The notes under the pieces: model-generated
Databases searched by the model: none
The model's input: only the letters and a program-made list of their open reading frames with translations
What the model was told of the DNA's origin: nothing
Part shown: piece by piece, positions 1-6,463 of the stretch
How the letters are laid out: every line of letters begins with the position of its first letter
How positions within the stretch are numbered: the first letter of the stretch is position 1
Made by a program: the position numbers and the translations under genes
Origin: a virus
Length of the DNA stretch: 37,556 bases
Virus record (IMG/VR): IMGVR_UViG_3300047629_000024
Location: 1-37,556 of that record
Strand: one strand, 5' to 3'

Positions 1-221
1 GCTCACCTGCGAATACGCGTCCGCAGCTTGGCGCGGCAGGACCATGCAACCACGCGCCGAAAAGGTTTTCACGGCTACTTCTCGAGCTTGCGTAGCAGGC
101 GCGCGTTCTCCGCCAACAGCTGCGTGTTCTCATCTCGCAACCGCTGACACTCATCGGCCAGCATCATACGCGACCGAGCCGCGACGTCGCCATTCAACTG
201 ACCTGTCGGAATCATCTGACG
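1..221. repeat. Direct terminal repeat, left copy
   Basis: Bases 1-221 match 37336-37556 except position 94 (A here, C at 37429). The repeat covers the start of one late gene (37030-37407) and the end of the next (75-392), so reading frames continue across the join. This indicates a circular or terminally redundant genome of about 37,335 bp. It could be an assembly overlap or a true physical terminal repeat; the sequence alone cannot decide. Confidence 0.95.
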
Positions 222-392
222 CTCGCCATACAGCCTCTTCCAGCACGCCTCGCACCCCTCGCAAAGACTGCCTGTAGGCGAGAATACGTCTGCAACTGTC
301 GACAAACGCGGTTTGCGGCACCAACCGCACGGAGACTCGTACTTCATCGCGCACGTTTCGTAGATTGCGCCCGTCGGGGATAACGCGTCCAT
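75..392 (-). CDS. Small Cys-rich protein with C-terminal coiled coil
   Basis: A 105-residue protein of unknown function in the late operon. It has a Cys pair CGWC near the N-terminus and CEGCEAC in the middle, suggesting a zinc site, then a Leu/Glu/Arg-rich tail of about 25 residues with leucines spaced like a short coiled coil. The ATG at 392 is chosen over the in-frame ATG at 410 because GAAGGAG lies 5 bases before it; that ribosome site overlaps the stop of the upstream gene. The stop lies just before the next late gene, whose start is across the contig join (37407). The single mismatch between terminal repeats changes one residue of the tail from Leu to Arg. Confidence 0.8.
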   Translation of the reverse strand: MDALSPTGAIYETCAMKYESPCGWCRKPRLSTVADVFSPTGSLCEGCEACWKRLYGERQMIPTGQLNGDVAARSRMMLADECQRLRDENTQLLAENARLLRKLEK

Positions 393-394
393 CT

Positions 395-643
395 CTACTC
401 CTTCGGCCAATCCAGCGGCCCCGCTGGCGTCAAGTCAAACGCCGCGTCCTCGCAGTTGCGACACTTACCGCTGGTCATCCACTCTGGTCGGAAGAACACG
501 GCGCCACATTCGCACGAGCGGGCCGTCTGCTTCGGTTCGACACGGCTCTGCTTGATCCCGCAGCGCATGCACTCAAACACGCCTGGACCCACGACTCGCA
601 TCTCGAAGTGCGAACAGCACCACTGTTTCAGCCAGTCGATCAT
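395..643 (-). CDS. Small zinc-ribbon protein
   Basis: An 82-residue protein with several Cys pairs: CC near residue 10, CMRC, CEC and CRNC, a double zinc-ribbon pattern. Function unknown; such proteins often bind nucleic acid or act as adaptors, but nothing specific can be assigned. The ATG at 643 is preceded by GGGAG at suitable spacing, whereas the longer frame to 727 has no such signal and would enter the preceding gene. It sits between TerS and TerL in the circular late operon. Bases 644-723 upstream hold no other gene that I can see. Confidence 0.75.
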   Translation of the reverse strand: MIDWLKQWCCSHFEMRVVGPGVFECMRCGIKQSRVEPKQTARSCECGAVFFRPEWMTSGKCRNCEDAAFDLTPAGPLDWPKE

Positions 644-723
644 CGTGTTCTCCCGCGGCATGAGTAGCTGAACAAACCTATGCCTCTGACAATTCGCTCC
701 AGAGGTGCTGGCGTTGTAGATGA

Positions 724-999
724 TCACTTGACACCCGCCGCTTTTGCCGCACGAGCGCGCGCACGCCGCATCGATCGCAGCAGCGACACGTGCACCATCT
801 CCTCTTCACCGCTCACGAGATCCGTGATCAGGATCCACGGGTAGTCGCACCGCAAGTCGTACCCAGGACGCCCATGCTTGCCGGACGACTCGAAGATCTT
901 CTCCGTCGACGGAGACTGGCCGCCGAGCCCAAGTGGCCGGTCCACGGCCTCGAGCAGGACCACTCGCTCGAGCAAGAATCCGCGACGCTCCTCGCCCAT
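724..999 (-). CDS. Late-operon protein of unknown function
   Basis: A 91-residue protein with a basic C-terminal tail rich in Arg and Ala (RRARARAAKAA). The middle has a compact region with YDLRCDYPW and a following Ile/Leu/Val-rich strand. No family is recognised. The start ATG lies 2 bases after the stop of the upstream gene, as expected for translational coupling in this operon. The frame is supported by its tight fit between neighbours rather than by homology. Confidence 0.7.
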   Translation of the reverse strand: MGEERRGFLLERVVLLEAVDRPLGLGGQSPSTEKIFESSGKHGRPGYDLRCDYPWILITDLVSGEEEMVHVSLLRSMRRARARAAKAAGVK

Positions 1000-1001
1000 G
1001 G

Positions 1002-1268
1002 TCAGTGATCTCGCTTGGACTTCGCGCTGTCGGACTCGTGGTGAAACGACTCGAGTTCCTTCGGGTGCCCCGTATTGATCTTCTTGTTCGCGAGCTGCGC
1101 CCCGCGCGTGTGCTCATGGCTGCCGGCTTCACCGTGCAGGTGGTGAATCGACTCCGGGATACCGTCCTTGCCGTGGGCCGAATCATGTGCGTCTCCGCCC
1201 ATGCCGCCCGGCGCGCGCATCGTGCCGCCCTTCGACGCCATGCCGTTTTTGGTGTTGCTCATCTTCAT
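1002..1268 (-). CDS. His-rich, low-complexity small protein
   Basis: An 88-residue hydrophilic protein, unusually rich in His (HH, HLH, HEH, HH), Gly, Lys and Ser, with no hydrophobic core: probably disordered. The His density could bind metal, but this is inference. An internal in-frame ATG at 1262 is an alternative start. It follows TerS by 9 bases and precedes the next gene by 2, so it belongs to the late operon. Confidence 0.65.
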   Translation of the reverse strand: MKMSNTKNGMASKGGTMRAPGGMGGDAHDSAHGKDGIPESIHHLHGEAGSHEHTRGAQLANKKINTGHPKELESFHHESDSAKSKRDH

Positions 1269-1277
1269 GAGCAGAGC

Positions 1278-1733
1278 CTAACGCGACTCTGCAGCCGTCG
1301 CAAGAGCCTTTTGAGCTTCCGCCAGCTCCGCGGCGATCTCCTCGTCGCTCATGGCCGCGATGTCCGCCCCGACGTCCGGCTCGACATACTGCGTCGGCCT
1401 GCGCCATGTCCAGCGCTTGCGCCGCTCGAGCCACCAGGCTTGGCCCTGCCATCCCTTGGCGCCTTCGCGAATTGCCAATACCGCGTCACGTTCCGCCAGT
1501 CCCTCGGCCTCCCGGAAGCGCCGATAGAACTCGATGTAGGCGGGGTCTCCAGCTTTGGCACGACTGAGCCACTTCGACAACGTAGACTGGTCAACATGTG
1601 CCAGCCGGCACACATTCTCGCGACTGTTGCCCTCGCGCGCAAAAGCCACAAGCTTCTGCACCTTTAGATCGTCAGGCGGACGCCCGGATGTATCGCCGCG
1701 CCCCTTGTCAATGTGTGTCACGTTCCAAGGCAT
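1278..1733 (-). CDS. terS: Terminase small subunit (putative)
   Basis: A 151-residue protein. Residues about 36-60 form a helix-turn-helix (SRENVCRLAHVDQSTLSKWL); then comes a helical segment ending AWWLERRKRWTWRR at about 99-112, the Trp/Arg-rich ending typical of HTH-type small terminase subunits, which recognise phage DNA and load it on TerL. The C-terminus is an acidic/Ala-rich helix. ATG 1733 has GGA 6 bases upstream; the longer frame from 1775 would overlap the upstream gene further. TerL is five genes downstream across the contig join. Another HTH DNA-binding role is possible. Confidence 0.7.
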   Translation of the reverse strand: MPWNVTHIDKGRGDTSGRPPDDLKVQKLVAFAREGNSRENVCRLAHVDQSTLSKWLSRAKAGDPAYIEFYRRFREAEGLAERDAVLAIREGAKGWQGQAWWLERRKRWTWRRPTQYVEPDVGADIAAMSDEEIAAELAEAQKALATAAESR

Positions 1734-2173
1734 GACTTTTCCGTAGCACGCGCCTTGGCTCGACGCGTTTCCCAAGTCCTAAACCCCGAACTCTTACTCC
1801 GATGCTCTCGTTTACACGACTCGGAACCGCAAGTACAAGAATATCCAGACTTTGCCCGATACCGCGCACGCCATCCTTTCATGCCCGTCAGAACACACCT
1901 ACAGACGGCGCAAAGATACACCGCCGGGTCCTTTGACGCTGGCTTCTTCTTTAGCCTTGGCGCACACGACTTACACCACGGCTGCCGGTTCGCTCTGCGC
2001 GCACGAAACGTCGTGCTCGCGCTTACTGCTGCACCACAATCGGCGCAGGTTGAAAACTTCGCGTTAGGAAGCACCTTGAGTCCAGACAGCTCACCCAACA
2101 TTTCCAGGGCGTTGATGTCGATTTCCCTGCCGCGTTGCCAGTGTATGTCAATGACCTTCGCACCCGTTGCCAT
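1718..2173 (-). CDS. Basic multi-zinc-finger protein
   Basis: A 151-residue Lys/Arg-rich protein with four Cys clusters: CADC, CKSC, CAVCRC and CTCGSESC, spaced to form two zinc ribbons. The basic charge suggests nucleic-acid binding. Position just before terS makes a packaging or endonuclease accessory role conceivable, but no HNH or other catalytic motif is complete. The start at 2173 has a near-perfect AAAGGAG 7 bases upstream. Its last 16 bases overlap the start of terS in another frame. Confidence 0.75.
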   Translation of the reverse strand: MATGAKVIDIHWQRGREIDINALEMLGELSGLKVLPNAKFSTCADCGAAVSASTTFRARRANRQPWCKSCAPRLKKKPASKDPAVYLCAVCRCVLTGMKGWRARYRAKSGYSCTCGSESCKREHRSKSSGFRTWETRRAKARATEKSCLGT

Positions 2174-2212
2174 CGCGCGTCTCCTTTAGCCTGGCCCTGC
2201 CGCGTCCGACTT

Positions 2213-2722
2213 TTATAGCCCCCAGACGTATGCCCTGTCAAGGTCTGTAGGCACTGGAGCAGCCTGACTCACATCTGCCGCCATAACATTACCTGAAGGG
2301 AGATGTAAGCTGCTGCGTGCCAGTTGATGCCCTAGTTCGTGCGTTACTGTCTGCTGAATCCAGTCGGGGCGGCCGAGCCCATAGATTCGGGCCCGGTATA
2401 TGACAGAGGTCCGCGTCGAAGGGAACGTGGTGCCTACGGCGAAGGCACCCACATCGGGCGCAGGCGAGTCCGAGACCTCGAGGCAGGGCTTGGACCCGTC
2501 ACACGGCCCGTCGACGCCGTAGAGGCCCATTTGCCACGCCGCAATGCCCCGTTCTACGGCGAGCCGTTCCTGGGCCGTCCAGCCGGGAGCCACGGTGATG
2601 GGCCCGACGAGCATGTCCATCTGCGCCCCACCGCACCCGGCGCCCAGGACGAGCACCAAGGCTACCCGCGCGAGCCGGAGATACCGCCTGGTAAGGAGCA
2701 ATGCCGCTGACAGTGCGCACAT
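2213..2722 (-). CDS. Secreted zinc metalloprotease-like lipoprotein
   Basis: Up to 169 residues. The N-terminus looks like a signal peptide: basic RRYLRLAR, hydrophobic VALVLVL, then GAGC followed by Gly-Gly, so a lipoprotein is possible although the lipobox is not canonical. Residues 128-132 are HELGH, the zinc-binding HExxH helix; a third His lies at 140 rather than the metzincin position 138, and NVM at 145-147 resembles a Met-turn. Cys 74 and 80 could form a disulfide. A matrixin-like peptidase is the best reading. The first ATG abuts the -10 box, so translation may instead start at TTG 2701 (leaving the signal peptide intact); the exact start is uncertain. It heads the late operon. Confidence 0.7.
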   Translation of the reverse strand: MCALSAALLLTRRYLRLARVALVLVLGAGCGGAQMDMLVGPITVAPGWTAQERLAVERGIAAWQMGLYGVDGPCDGSKPCLEVSDSPAPDVGAFAVGTTFPSTRTSVIYRARIYGLGRPDWIQQTVTHELGHQLARSSLHLPSGNVMAADVSQAAPVPTDLDRAYVWGL

Positions 2723-2749
2723 TATAAAAACATTACACAACGATTTCAA
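2721..2749 (-). promoter_or_regulatory. Strong sigma70-type promoter, late operon
   Basis: On the minus strand, TTGAAA (2749-2744) and TATAAT (2726-2721) are separated by 17 bases: 5/6 and 6/6 matches to consensus, the best promoter seen in the window. Transcription would start near 2714 and read leftward into the metalloprotease, zinc-finger protein, terS and onward through the structural genes. Confidence 0.8.
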
Positions 2750-2780
2750 GGTACGTGCGCCCGTAATGTCTCTATCCTTT

Positions 2781-2862
2781 AGAGAGAGAGAGAGAGAGAG
2801 AAACCGTGCGCATGCGAGCGCATGGGCGAGCGCGCGTGAGCGTGCGAGCGCGCACGCGCAGG
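2781..2862. repeat. (AG)10 microsatellite plus alternating GC-rich tract
   Basis: Bases 2781-2800 are ten perfect AG units. They are followed by about 60 bases of nearly alternating purine-pyrimidine G/C-rich sequence (GCGCATGCGAGCGCATG and GCGCGCGTGAGCGTGCG motifs), a composition prone to Z-DNA or slippage. The tract lies in the 184-base gap between the primase stop and the late promoter, with no gene inside. TCTCTA and TAGAGA just before and at the start of the AG run can form a small hairpin. Confidence 0.85.
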
Positions 2863-2863
2863 C

Positions 2864-2891
2864 GCCCGTAAGGGTTTTGGGCCCCACGGGC
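2864..2891 (-). other. Hairpin downstream of primase gene
   Basis: GCCCGT (2864-2869) pairs with ACGGGC (2886-2891), with an additional CCC/GGG pairing inside. It lies 16 bases after the primase stop on the minus strand. It has no T-tract, so it is a weak candidate for an intrinsic terminator and could instead be an RNA-stabilising or replication-associated structure. Confidence 0.4.
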
Positions 2892-2906
2892 TTACACATT
2901 CTGGCC

Positions 2907-4946
2907 TCACTTTTTCTTCCAACCCCATGATACAACACCGTTTATGCGTATTGTTATCGGATCATACCCGGACTTACGCATCGCCTCTCCGAAGCGTATT
3001 CCTGTACTTCCGTGTCTGTCTTTTACTTGCACTCCTATACGCCTCCACACATCATCACCCCTGACCTTTTCGGGGAATCCTAGGTCACATAAGGCCACAC
3101 GAACCGACTCACACATACCATCCTCTACCACCTTGGCCTGACGAGCATCAGACAATTCTGCCAGCAGCGGATTATCCACACCCACAAGGTACGACTCTCC
3201 GGCTCGAAAGGCCGCGAGAGCCTCGGCCAATAGCTGCTCACGGTGCTCGGTCAGCCAGCCAATGGCCGCTGCTCGCACCAGGACGGGCCAGAATCGACGA
3301 TTGGCTCCATCGGCTAGGTAGGTAGCGTCGTTGGTGCTCGCGACCAATACAGCCCGTCGTAGGAGCGTTACCCAGTTCCTGGCATAGGGTGCCCTGTATA
3401 CAGATTCCCTACACGTAACCCAGTCCTTGAACCGGTCGACGTTCTGCTTGGCGAGGTTCAGCTCCGGATAGTGCACCACCCAGGACGTGGCAGCGGCCAC
3501 ATCGGCCTGCGCATCGATGCCAGGTCTGTATGTGCCCAAACTCCTTACGTACGGGTCGCTACCGAACACCGTCTCGATTGCGCGGTTTTTACCGATGCCT
3601 TCGGCCCCCTCGAGAATGAGTACTCCGTCGGCCACGCAGCCAGGCTTCAGTGCCCTAGCTACGCATGAGATCATCCAGGCGCGCGCCACCATCCGCGTGA
3701 CCGACGTGTCGTCCGCTCCGAGTCCGACCGTGAGCCACGTCGACAGGCGACACGTCCCATCCCACACTGGCAAGCCCTCCACGAACTCGGTCAGCGAATC
3801 GTAGGAGTGCTCGTGCGCCGCGCGCAGCACCCCGCGGTGCACTTCCTCGATCCCCACCTGCAGCTTCGGTTCGCTCGACCATAGCCACCCCTGAATCTCG
3901 ACCTCGTGCTCGTCGGTGAGTGTCTGCCCGTCAGTCATCACCACCCGCTGCGTGAATCGGTCCCACCGTGGGCTCCGCTCGCGAAGCCGTACAGCAACGT
4001 TGCTCGCAATCTTCGCGAGTTTGCCGTCGTGCCAGATGAGTCCTGACGTGTCACGTGAAGCGGGTTTCGCCTCGAGTAGCTCTCGCTTTGGAGTGTCGCC
4101 GACTATTCGACCGTTTTGGATTTTGTGCAGCAGCTCCACATCGGACCATGGCGGCTGACACCTGGCGTTCCACGCAGCAAGCGCGGTCATCGCGTCAGCG
4201 TCATCCAGCCCAAATCCGCGTACCACGCGCTCGACCACGCGCATCGCGGTGTCGTGACCGCCAGCCCCATCGATGCTCACGTCCGCCTTGGCAAGCCATG
4301 CGCGCGCTCGAGCAACCGCGTCGCGACCCCCCGTAATGGCGGTCAGCGGCCGGACGAGGAGCGGCGTGAGCTCCGTGGCGAGCTCTGAGCACTGGACGAT
4401 CGCGTCGTCTCGCTCAACGCCGTCGACCGTAGCGCGCGGGGTCCAGAGAAACCGCGCAAGGTCTCGCGCGTGCGTATCGAGCACGAGCTCGCCTTCGGTT
4501 GGCGACGGGAGCCAAGCCCCGATGCGATGCGAGAGCGACGACCAGGCAACGCCGTATGCGTCTCGATCGACGAGGGGCCTGTCGAGACAAAAAAACAGAC
4601 GTAGACCCCGCGGGGTCCAGTGTGCGAGCGCGCACGGCGCTGTCGACAGGTCGATGCCGTCGCACGCGGCTCCGCGTGCGTGGTGCTGCCCCTCTAGGTG
4701 ATAGTCGACGTCGATCGCTACCACCTGCTGCGAGAGCCAGTGGTCGCCACGTCTGCGGCTCTCACGGTACTCCGCGCAGGCGACCCACCCGCCCGGCCCG
4801 TCGTGATTGACCAGAGCAACGGCGAGCGAGAGCGGGAGATTTGTTTCGTCGAGCTCGACCGTTACACCCACCGGTTTGTTTTTGCCCCTGCCCAGTGTGA
4901 TTTTTGCCACGGAGCCCAGTCTCAGCAGTCGGTCGCTTGACGTCAA
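2907..4946 (-). CDS. Primase-helicase, VirE/D5-like
   Basis: A 679-residue protein joining an archaeo-eukaryotic-type primase-like half and a VirE-like P-loop ATPase half. Primase-like motifs: AIDVDYH at 77-83 (DxD), AHWTPRGLRLFF at 108-119, and a later Asp/Arg region LDTHARDLARFLWTP. ATPase: GAEGIGKN at 447-454 (Walker A, with Asn where Ser/Thr is usual), HYPEL at 492-496 (Walker B-like), ASTND at 536-540 and NRRFWPV at 549-555. It would unwind and prime at the phage origin. The frame opens at TTG 4946, inside a palindrome; GTG 4910 is an alternative start. It is transcribed leftward, divergent from the early operon. Confidence 0.88.
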   Translation of the reverse strand: MTSSDRLLRLGSVAKITLGRGKNKPVGVTVELDETNLPLSLAVALVNHDGPGGWVACAEYRESRRRGDHWLSQQVVAIDVDYHLEGQHHARGAACDGIDLSTAPCALAHWTPRGLRLFFCLDRPLVDRDAYGVAWSSLSHRIGAWLPSPTEGELVLDTHARDLARFLWTPRATVDGVERDDAIVQCSELATELTPLLVRPLTAITGGRDAVARARAWLAKADVSIDGAGGHDTAMRVVERVVRGFGLDDADAMTALAAWNARCQPPWSDVELLHKIQNGRIVGDTPKRELLEAKPASRDTSGLIWHDGKLAKIASNVAVRLRERSPRWDRFTQRVVMTDGQTLTDEHEVEIQGWLWSSEPKLQVGIEEVHRGVLRAAHEHSYDSLTEFVEGLPVWDGTCRLSTWLTVGLGADDTSVTRMVARAWMISCVARALKPGCVADGVLILEGAEGIGKNRAIETVFGSDPYVRSLGTYRPGIDAQADVAAATSWVVHYPELNLAKQNVDRFKDWVTCRESVYRAPYARNWVTLLRRAVLVASTNDATYLADGANRRFWPVLVRAAAIGWLTEHREQLLAEALAAFRAGESYLVGVDNPLLAELSDARQAKVVEDGMCESVRVALCDLGFPEKVRGDDVWRRIGVQVKDRHGSTGIRFGEAMRKSGYDPITIRINGVVSWGWKKK

Positions 4947-4947
4947 G
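4936..4947. promoter_or_regulatory. 12-bp palindrome between divergent genes
   Basis: CTTGACGTCAAG is a perfect palindrome. It contains a TTGACG -35-like hexamer on each strand and overlaps the first possible codon of the primase. It lies between the leftward primase and the rightward HTH gene, so it could be both a shared promoter element and an operator for a dimeric regulator. A related spaced form, CTTGAC-N9-GTCAAG, occurs at the antisense cassette promoter (34702-34722). Confidence 0.5.
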
Positions 4948-4965
4948 GCCTGGCGTGACTATGTC
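4937..4965 (+). promoter_or_regulatory. Candidate early promoter
   Basis: TTGACG (4937-4942) and TATGTC (4960-4965) are 17 bases apart. The ATG of the HTH gene starts 6 bases after the -10, where transcription would begin, so the message would be leaderless. The -10 matches consensus only partly. The same -10 to ATG distance occurs at the promoter of the antisense cassette. Confidence 0.45.
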
Positions 4966-4971
4966 GCCACT

Positions 4972-5223
4972 ATGCCGCTAAGTGACCTGGGTGCGTTGAG
5001 GCGCGTGGACCGTGAGGCCTGGACGCGAATCGTCCTGCTGGCGCTGCAGGTGGCGGACGGATGTATCCCTGTAGCAGCCAAAGCGTTATCCGTGTCAACA
5101 CGCACACTTAGACGTTGGAGAGAGGAGACAGGCGGCCCGACTTGGCCGCAAGGTGTGCACCGATTGCGTAGGCGAGACAGCAATGTCATAGTAAAAACAT
5201 CGAGAAAAACGCAGACTGGATGA
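4972..5223 (+). CDS. Small HTH DNA-binding regulator
   Basis: An 83-residue protein. Residues about 18-55 form helices with a Fis-like helix-turn-helix (IPVAAKALSVSTRTLRRWRE), followed by a basic tail (RLRRRD, KTSRKTQ). It is the first gene of the rightward early operon and is divergent from the primase, a usual place for an early regulator. There is no ribosome site, consistent with a leaderless message. Repeated TGTCAT sites start inside its 3' end and continue downstream, and are plausible targets. It is too small for a CI-type repressor with an oligomerisation domain. Confidence 0.7.
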   Translation: MPLSDLGALRRVDREAWTRIVLLALQVADGCIPVAAKALSVSTRTLRRWREETGGPTWPQGVHRLRRRDSNVIVKTSRKTQTG

Positions 5224-5328
5224 TTGCTATGACATCGTTGTCATGCCACGGCTGCCGTGTTCACCAGAAAACGCGCACTTAGAAGGCATGACAAAGTTGG
5301 CACGTCGACTGCATTGGTGTTATGTCAT
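5183..5328. promoter_or_regulatory. Cluster of TGTCAT/ATGACA operator-like sites
   Basis: Five copies of a TGTCAT core lie in 146 bases: ATGTCATAG (5183-5191), its inverted copy CTATGACAT (5227-5235), TTGTCATGCC (5238-5247), its exact inverted copy GGCATGACAA (5285-5294), and ATGTCAT (5322-5328). Such paired inverted sites suggest cooperative binding by a dimeric regulator, perhaps the HTH protein encoded immediately upstream. The region covers the gap before the next early gene. Confidence 0.5.
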
Positions 5329-5503
5329 GAACCGCGCAAACAACAAGAAGAGCTACCCGGTCGGAACGGTCATCATCTGCGAAGGCGAGAAGGCAACCGT
5401 CATCGCAACGGGCACCGAATCGGTGCGAGTCGTGTGGAGCAACGGCAGCAAATCGCTCCTCAGCCCCGCGGAACTTGCGGACTGCGAGGTGACGGGCTCG
5501 TGA
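5327..5503 (+). CDS. Small early protein, unknown
   Basis: A 58-residue protein with a predicted small beta-barrel look (VGTVIICEGEKATVIATG, then SVRVVWSNGSKSLLS), similar in feel to KOW/Tudor-type folds but not assigned. The start is uncertain: ATG 5327 overlaps the last TGTCAT site and has no ribosome site; ATG 5288 and ATG 5243 are in frame upstream. It is the first gene after the operator-like cluster. Confidence 0.55.
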   Translation: MNRANNKKSYPVGTVIICEGEKATVIATGTESVRVVWSNGSKSLLSPAELADCEVTGS

Positions 5504-5513
5504 GATAAGGCCC

Positions 5514-5539
5514 GGGCCTGGACCAAAAGGTCCAGGCCC
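5514..5539. terminator. Perfect 11-bp hairpin in the early operon
   Basis: GGGCCTGGACC, loop AAAA, GGTCCAGGCCC: an uninterrupted 11-bp GC-rich stem in the 67-base gap between two early genes. No T-run follows (ACTGGTT), so it is not a classic intrinsic terminator. It may be a partial terminator or attenuator separating the first genes from the rest, an RNA-processing barrier, or a protein site. A second consideration is that TATGAT lies just after it, but no -35 is apparent. Confidence 0.5.
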
Positions 5540-5570
5540 ACTGGTTATGATTGAGGGCGAGGGTGAGACG

Positions 5571-5801
5571 ATGACCAAGTCAAAAACGACGAGTGAAGTC
5601 GGAGCGGCGAGCGGCTTTTTCTGTCAGGAATGCGGACACAAATTCAAGACCATTCGCGCCGCGGAGCGCGCGTCTTTCGGCCCAAACGGATGCCCGAGGT
5701 GCGGGGGATCTGATATCGACATGGGCAACCCAAACGCGCCTTCGCTTACTTTCCAGGTTCCTCCGGCACTTTTTGAAAGTCTGGACAATGGCGACAAGTG
5801 A
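5571..5801 (+). CDS. Small zinc-ribbon protein, early
   Basis: A 76-residue protein with CQEC near residue 18 and CPRC near 41, each followed by Gly, a classic four-Cys zinc ribbon, then a short hydrophobic tail (LTFQVPPALFESL). Function unknown; it could bind nucleic acid or a host polymerase. ATG 5571 is preferred because GAGGG lies 8 bases upstream; ATG 5547 is in frame eight codons earlier. Its end overlaps the next gene by 14 bases. Confidence 0.7.
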   Translation: MTKSKTTSEVGAASGFFCQECGHKFKTIRAAERASFGPNGCPRCGGSDIDMGNPNAPSLTFQVPPALFESLDNGDK

Positions 5802-6018
5802 AGTCGTGACGGCAGAATTCAGGCGGGCCTTCTGGGCCTGCCCGGAGAGTGACATGCGGACGGCGCTCGAGTATGCGCGCAAGGCGGCAGCCTTGTTGAT
5901 ACCGCCCGGCGTCGTGGGTCACTTTGACGACGACGCCTTGATCTTCGAGGCCGAAGGAGAGGAACTGGACAAGGCTACGCTGCGTGAGTTCGGGTTGTAC
6001 TTCGGGGATCAGTCGTGA
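5788..6018 (+). CDS. Small early protein, unknown
   Basis: A 76-residue acidic, mostly helical protein (RTALEYARKAAALL, then an acidic segment FDDDALIFEAEGEELD). No family is recognised. Its start lies within the end of the zinc-ribbon gene and its stop overlaps the next start as GTGA, so it is translationally coupled on both sides. Support comes from operon packing only. Confidence 0.65.
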   Translation: MATSEVVTAEFRRAFWACPESDMRTALEYARKAAALLIPPGVVGHFDDDALIFEAEGEELDKATLREFGLYFGDQS

Positions 6019-6236
6019 GTCACGCCGTCTGGGCTGCGGTAGGGAGCGACGGTACGCGTCCCGTGGTGTGGGCGATCGGCGAGTCGATTGCGGAGATCAG
6101 GTGGCGCGTGATTCTCTCGGGTCAGTGTCCCGACGAGAAGGCGCTGGTCTTCATGCAGGTCGATCCCTACACGGTCGCGCGTTACCGGCGCGGCATTATC
6201 GATGCAAAACGACTCGGACTGGAGGTAAGGCCGTGA
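6015..6236 (+). CDS. Small early protein, unknown
   Basis: A 73-residue protein with a GTG start overlapping the preceding stop (GTGA). It appears to be a small alpha/beta protein: strand HAVWAAVG, strand PVVWAIGES, helix IAEIRWRVIL, strand KALVFMQVD, then a helix with a basic stretch. It has the look of a small phage accessory protein, with no identified function. Confidence 0.65.
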   Translation: MSHAVWAAVGSDGTRPVVWAIGESIAEIRWRVILSGQCPDEKALVFMQVDPYTVARYRRGIIDAKRLGLEVRP

Positions 6237-6463
6237 GTCGTTCACAACTGCGTGAGAAGATTCTTTCGTTCATTGATGATGCCGGAGGACCGTTGTCTAG
6301 CATCATCCTTGCTGCGCTGGATGTCGCAGAAGTTGCCTCGCTCGTCGATAGGTCCTTGCTGGCGGCCCCACCGGACCACGTCCTCGTGGCGTTGCAGGCA
6401 GAAATGGACGAGGCGCTTGGCGTCTATGAGGACGCAAAGATTCAACTGGAGGTGACGCTATGA
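6233..6463 (+). CDS. Small early helical protein, unknown
   Basis: A 76-residue protein, start GTG overlapping the previous stop, stop overlapping the next ATG. It is helical throughout (SQLREKILSFIDD, SSIILAALDVAEVASLV, HVLVALQAEMDEALGVYEDA). No motif identifies a function. An unrelated longer frame from 5984 shares this end but crosses two coupled genes and is rejected as the start. Confidence 0.65.
   Translation: MSRSQLREKILSFIDDAGGPLSSIILAALDVAEVASLVDRSLLAAPPDHVLVALQAEMDEALGVYEDAKIQLEVTL

Noticed and set aside
1-221. attL/attR sites of an integrated prophage
   Set aside because: The repeat lies within late genes that continue in frame across the join, no integrase or host genes are present, so it is a contig-end overlap or terminal redundancy.
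2864-2891. Intrinsic terminator for the primase gene
   Set aside because: The stem is interrupted and no T-run follows, so only a hairpin is reported.
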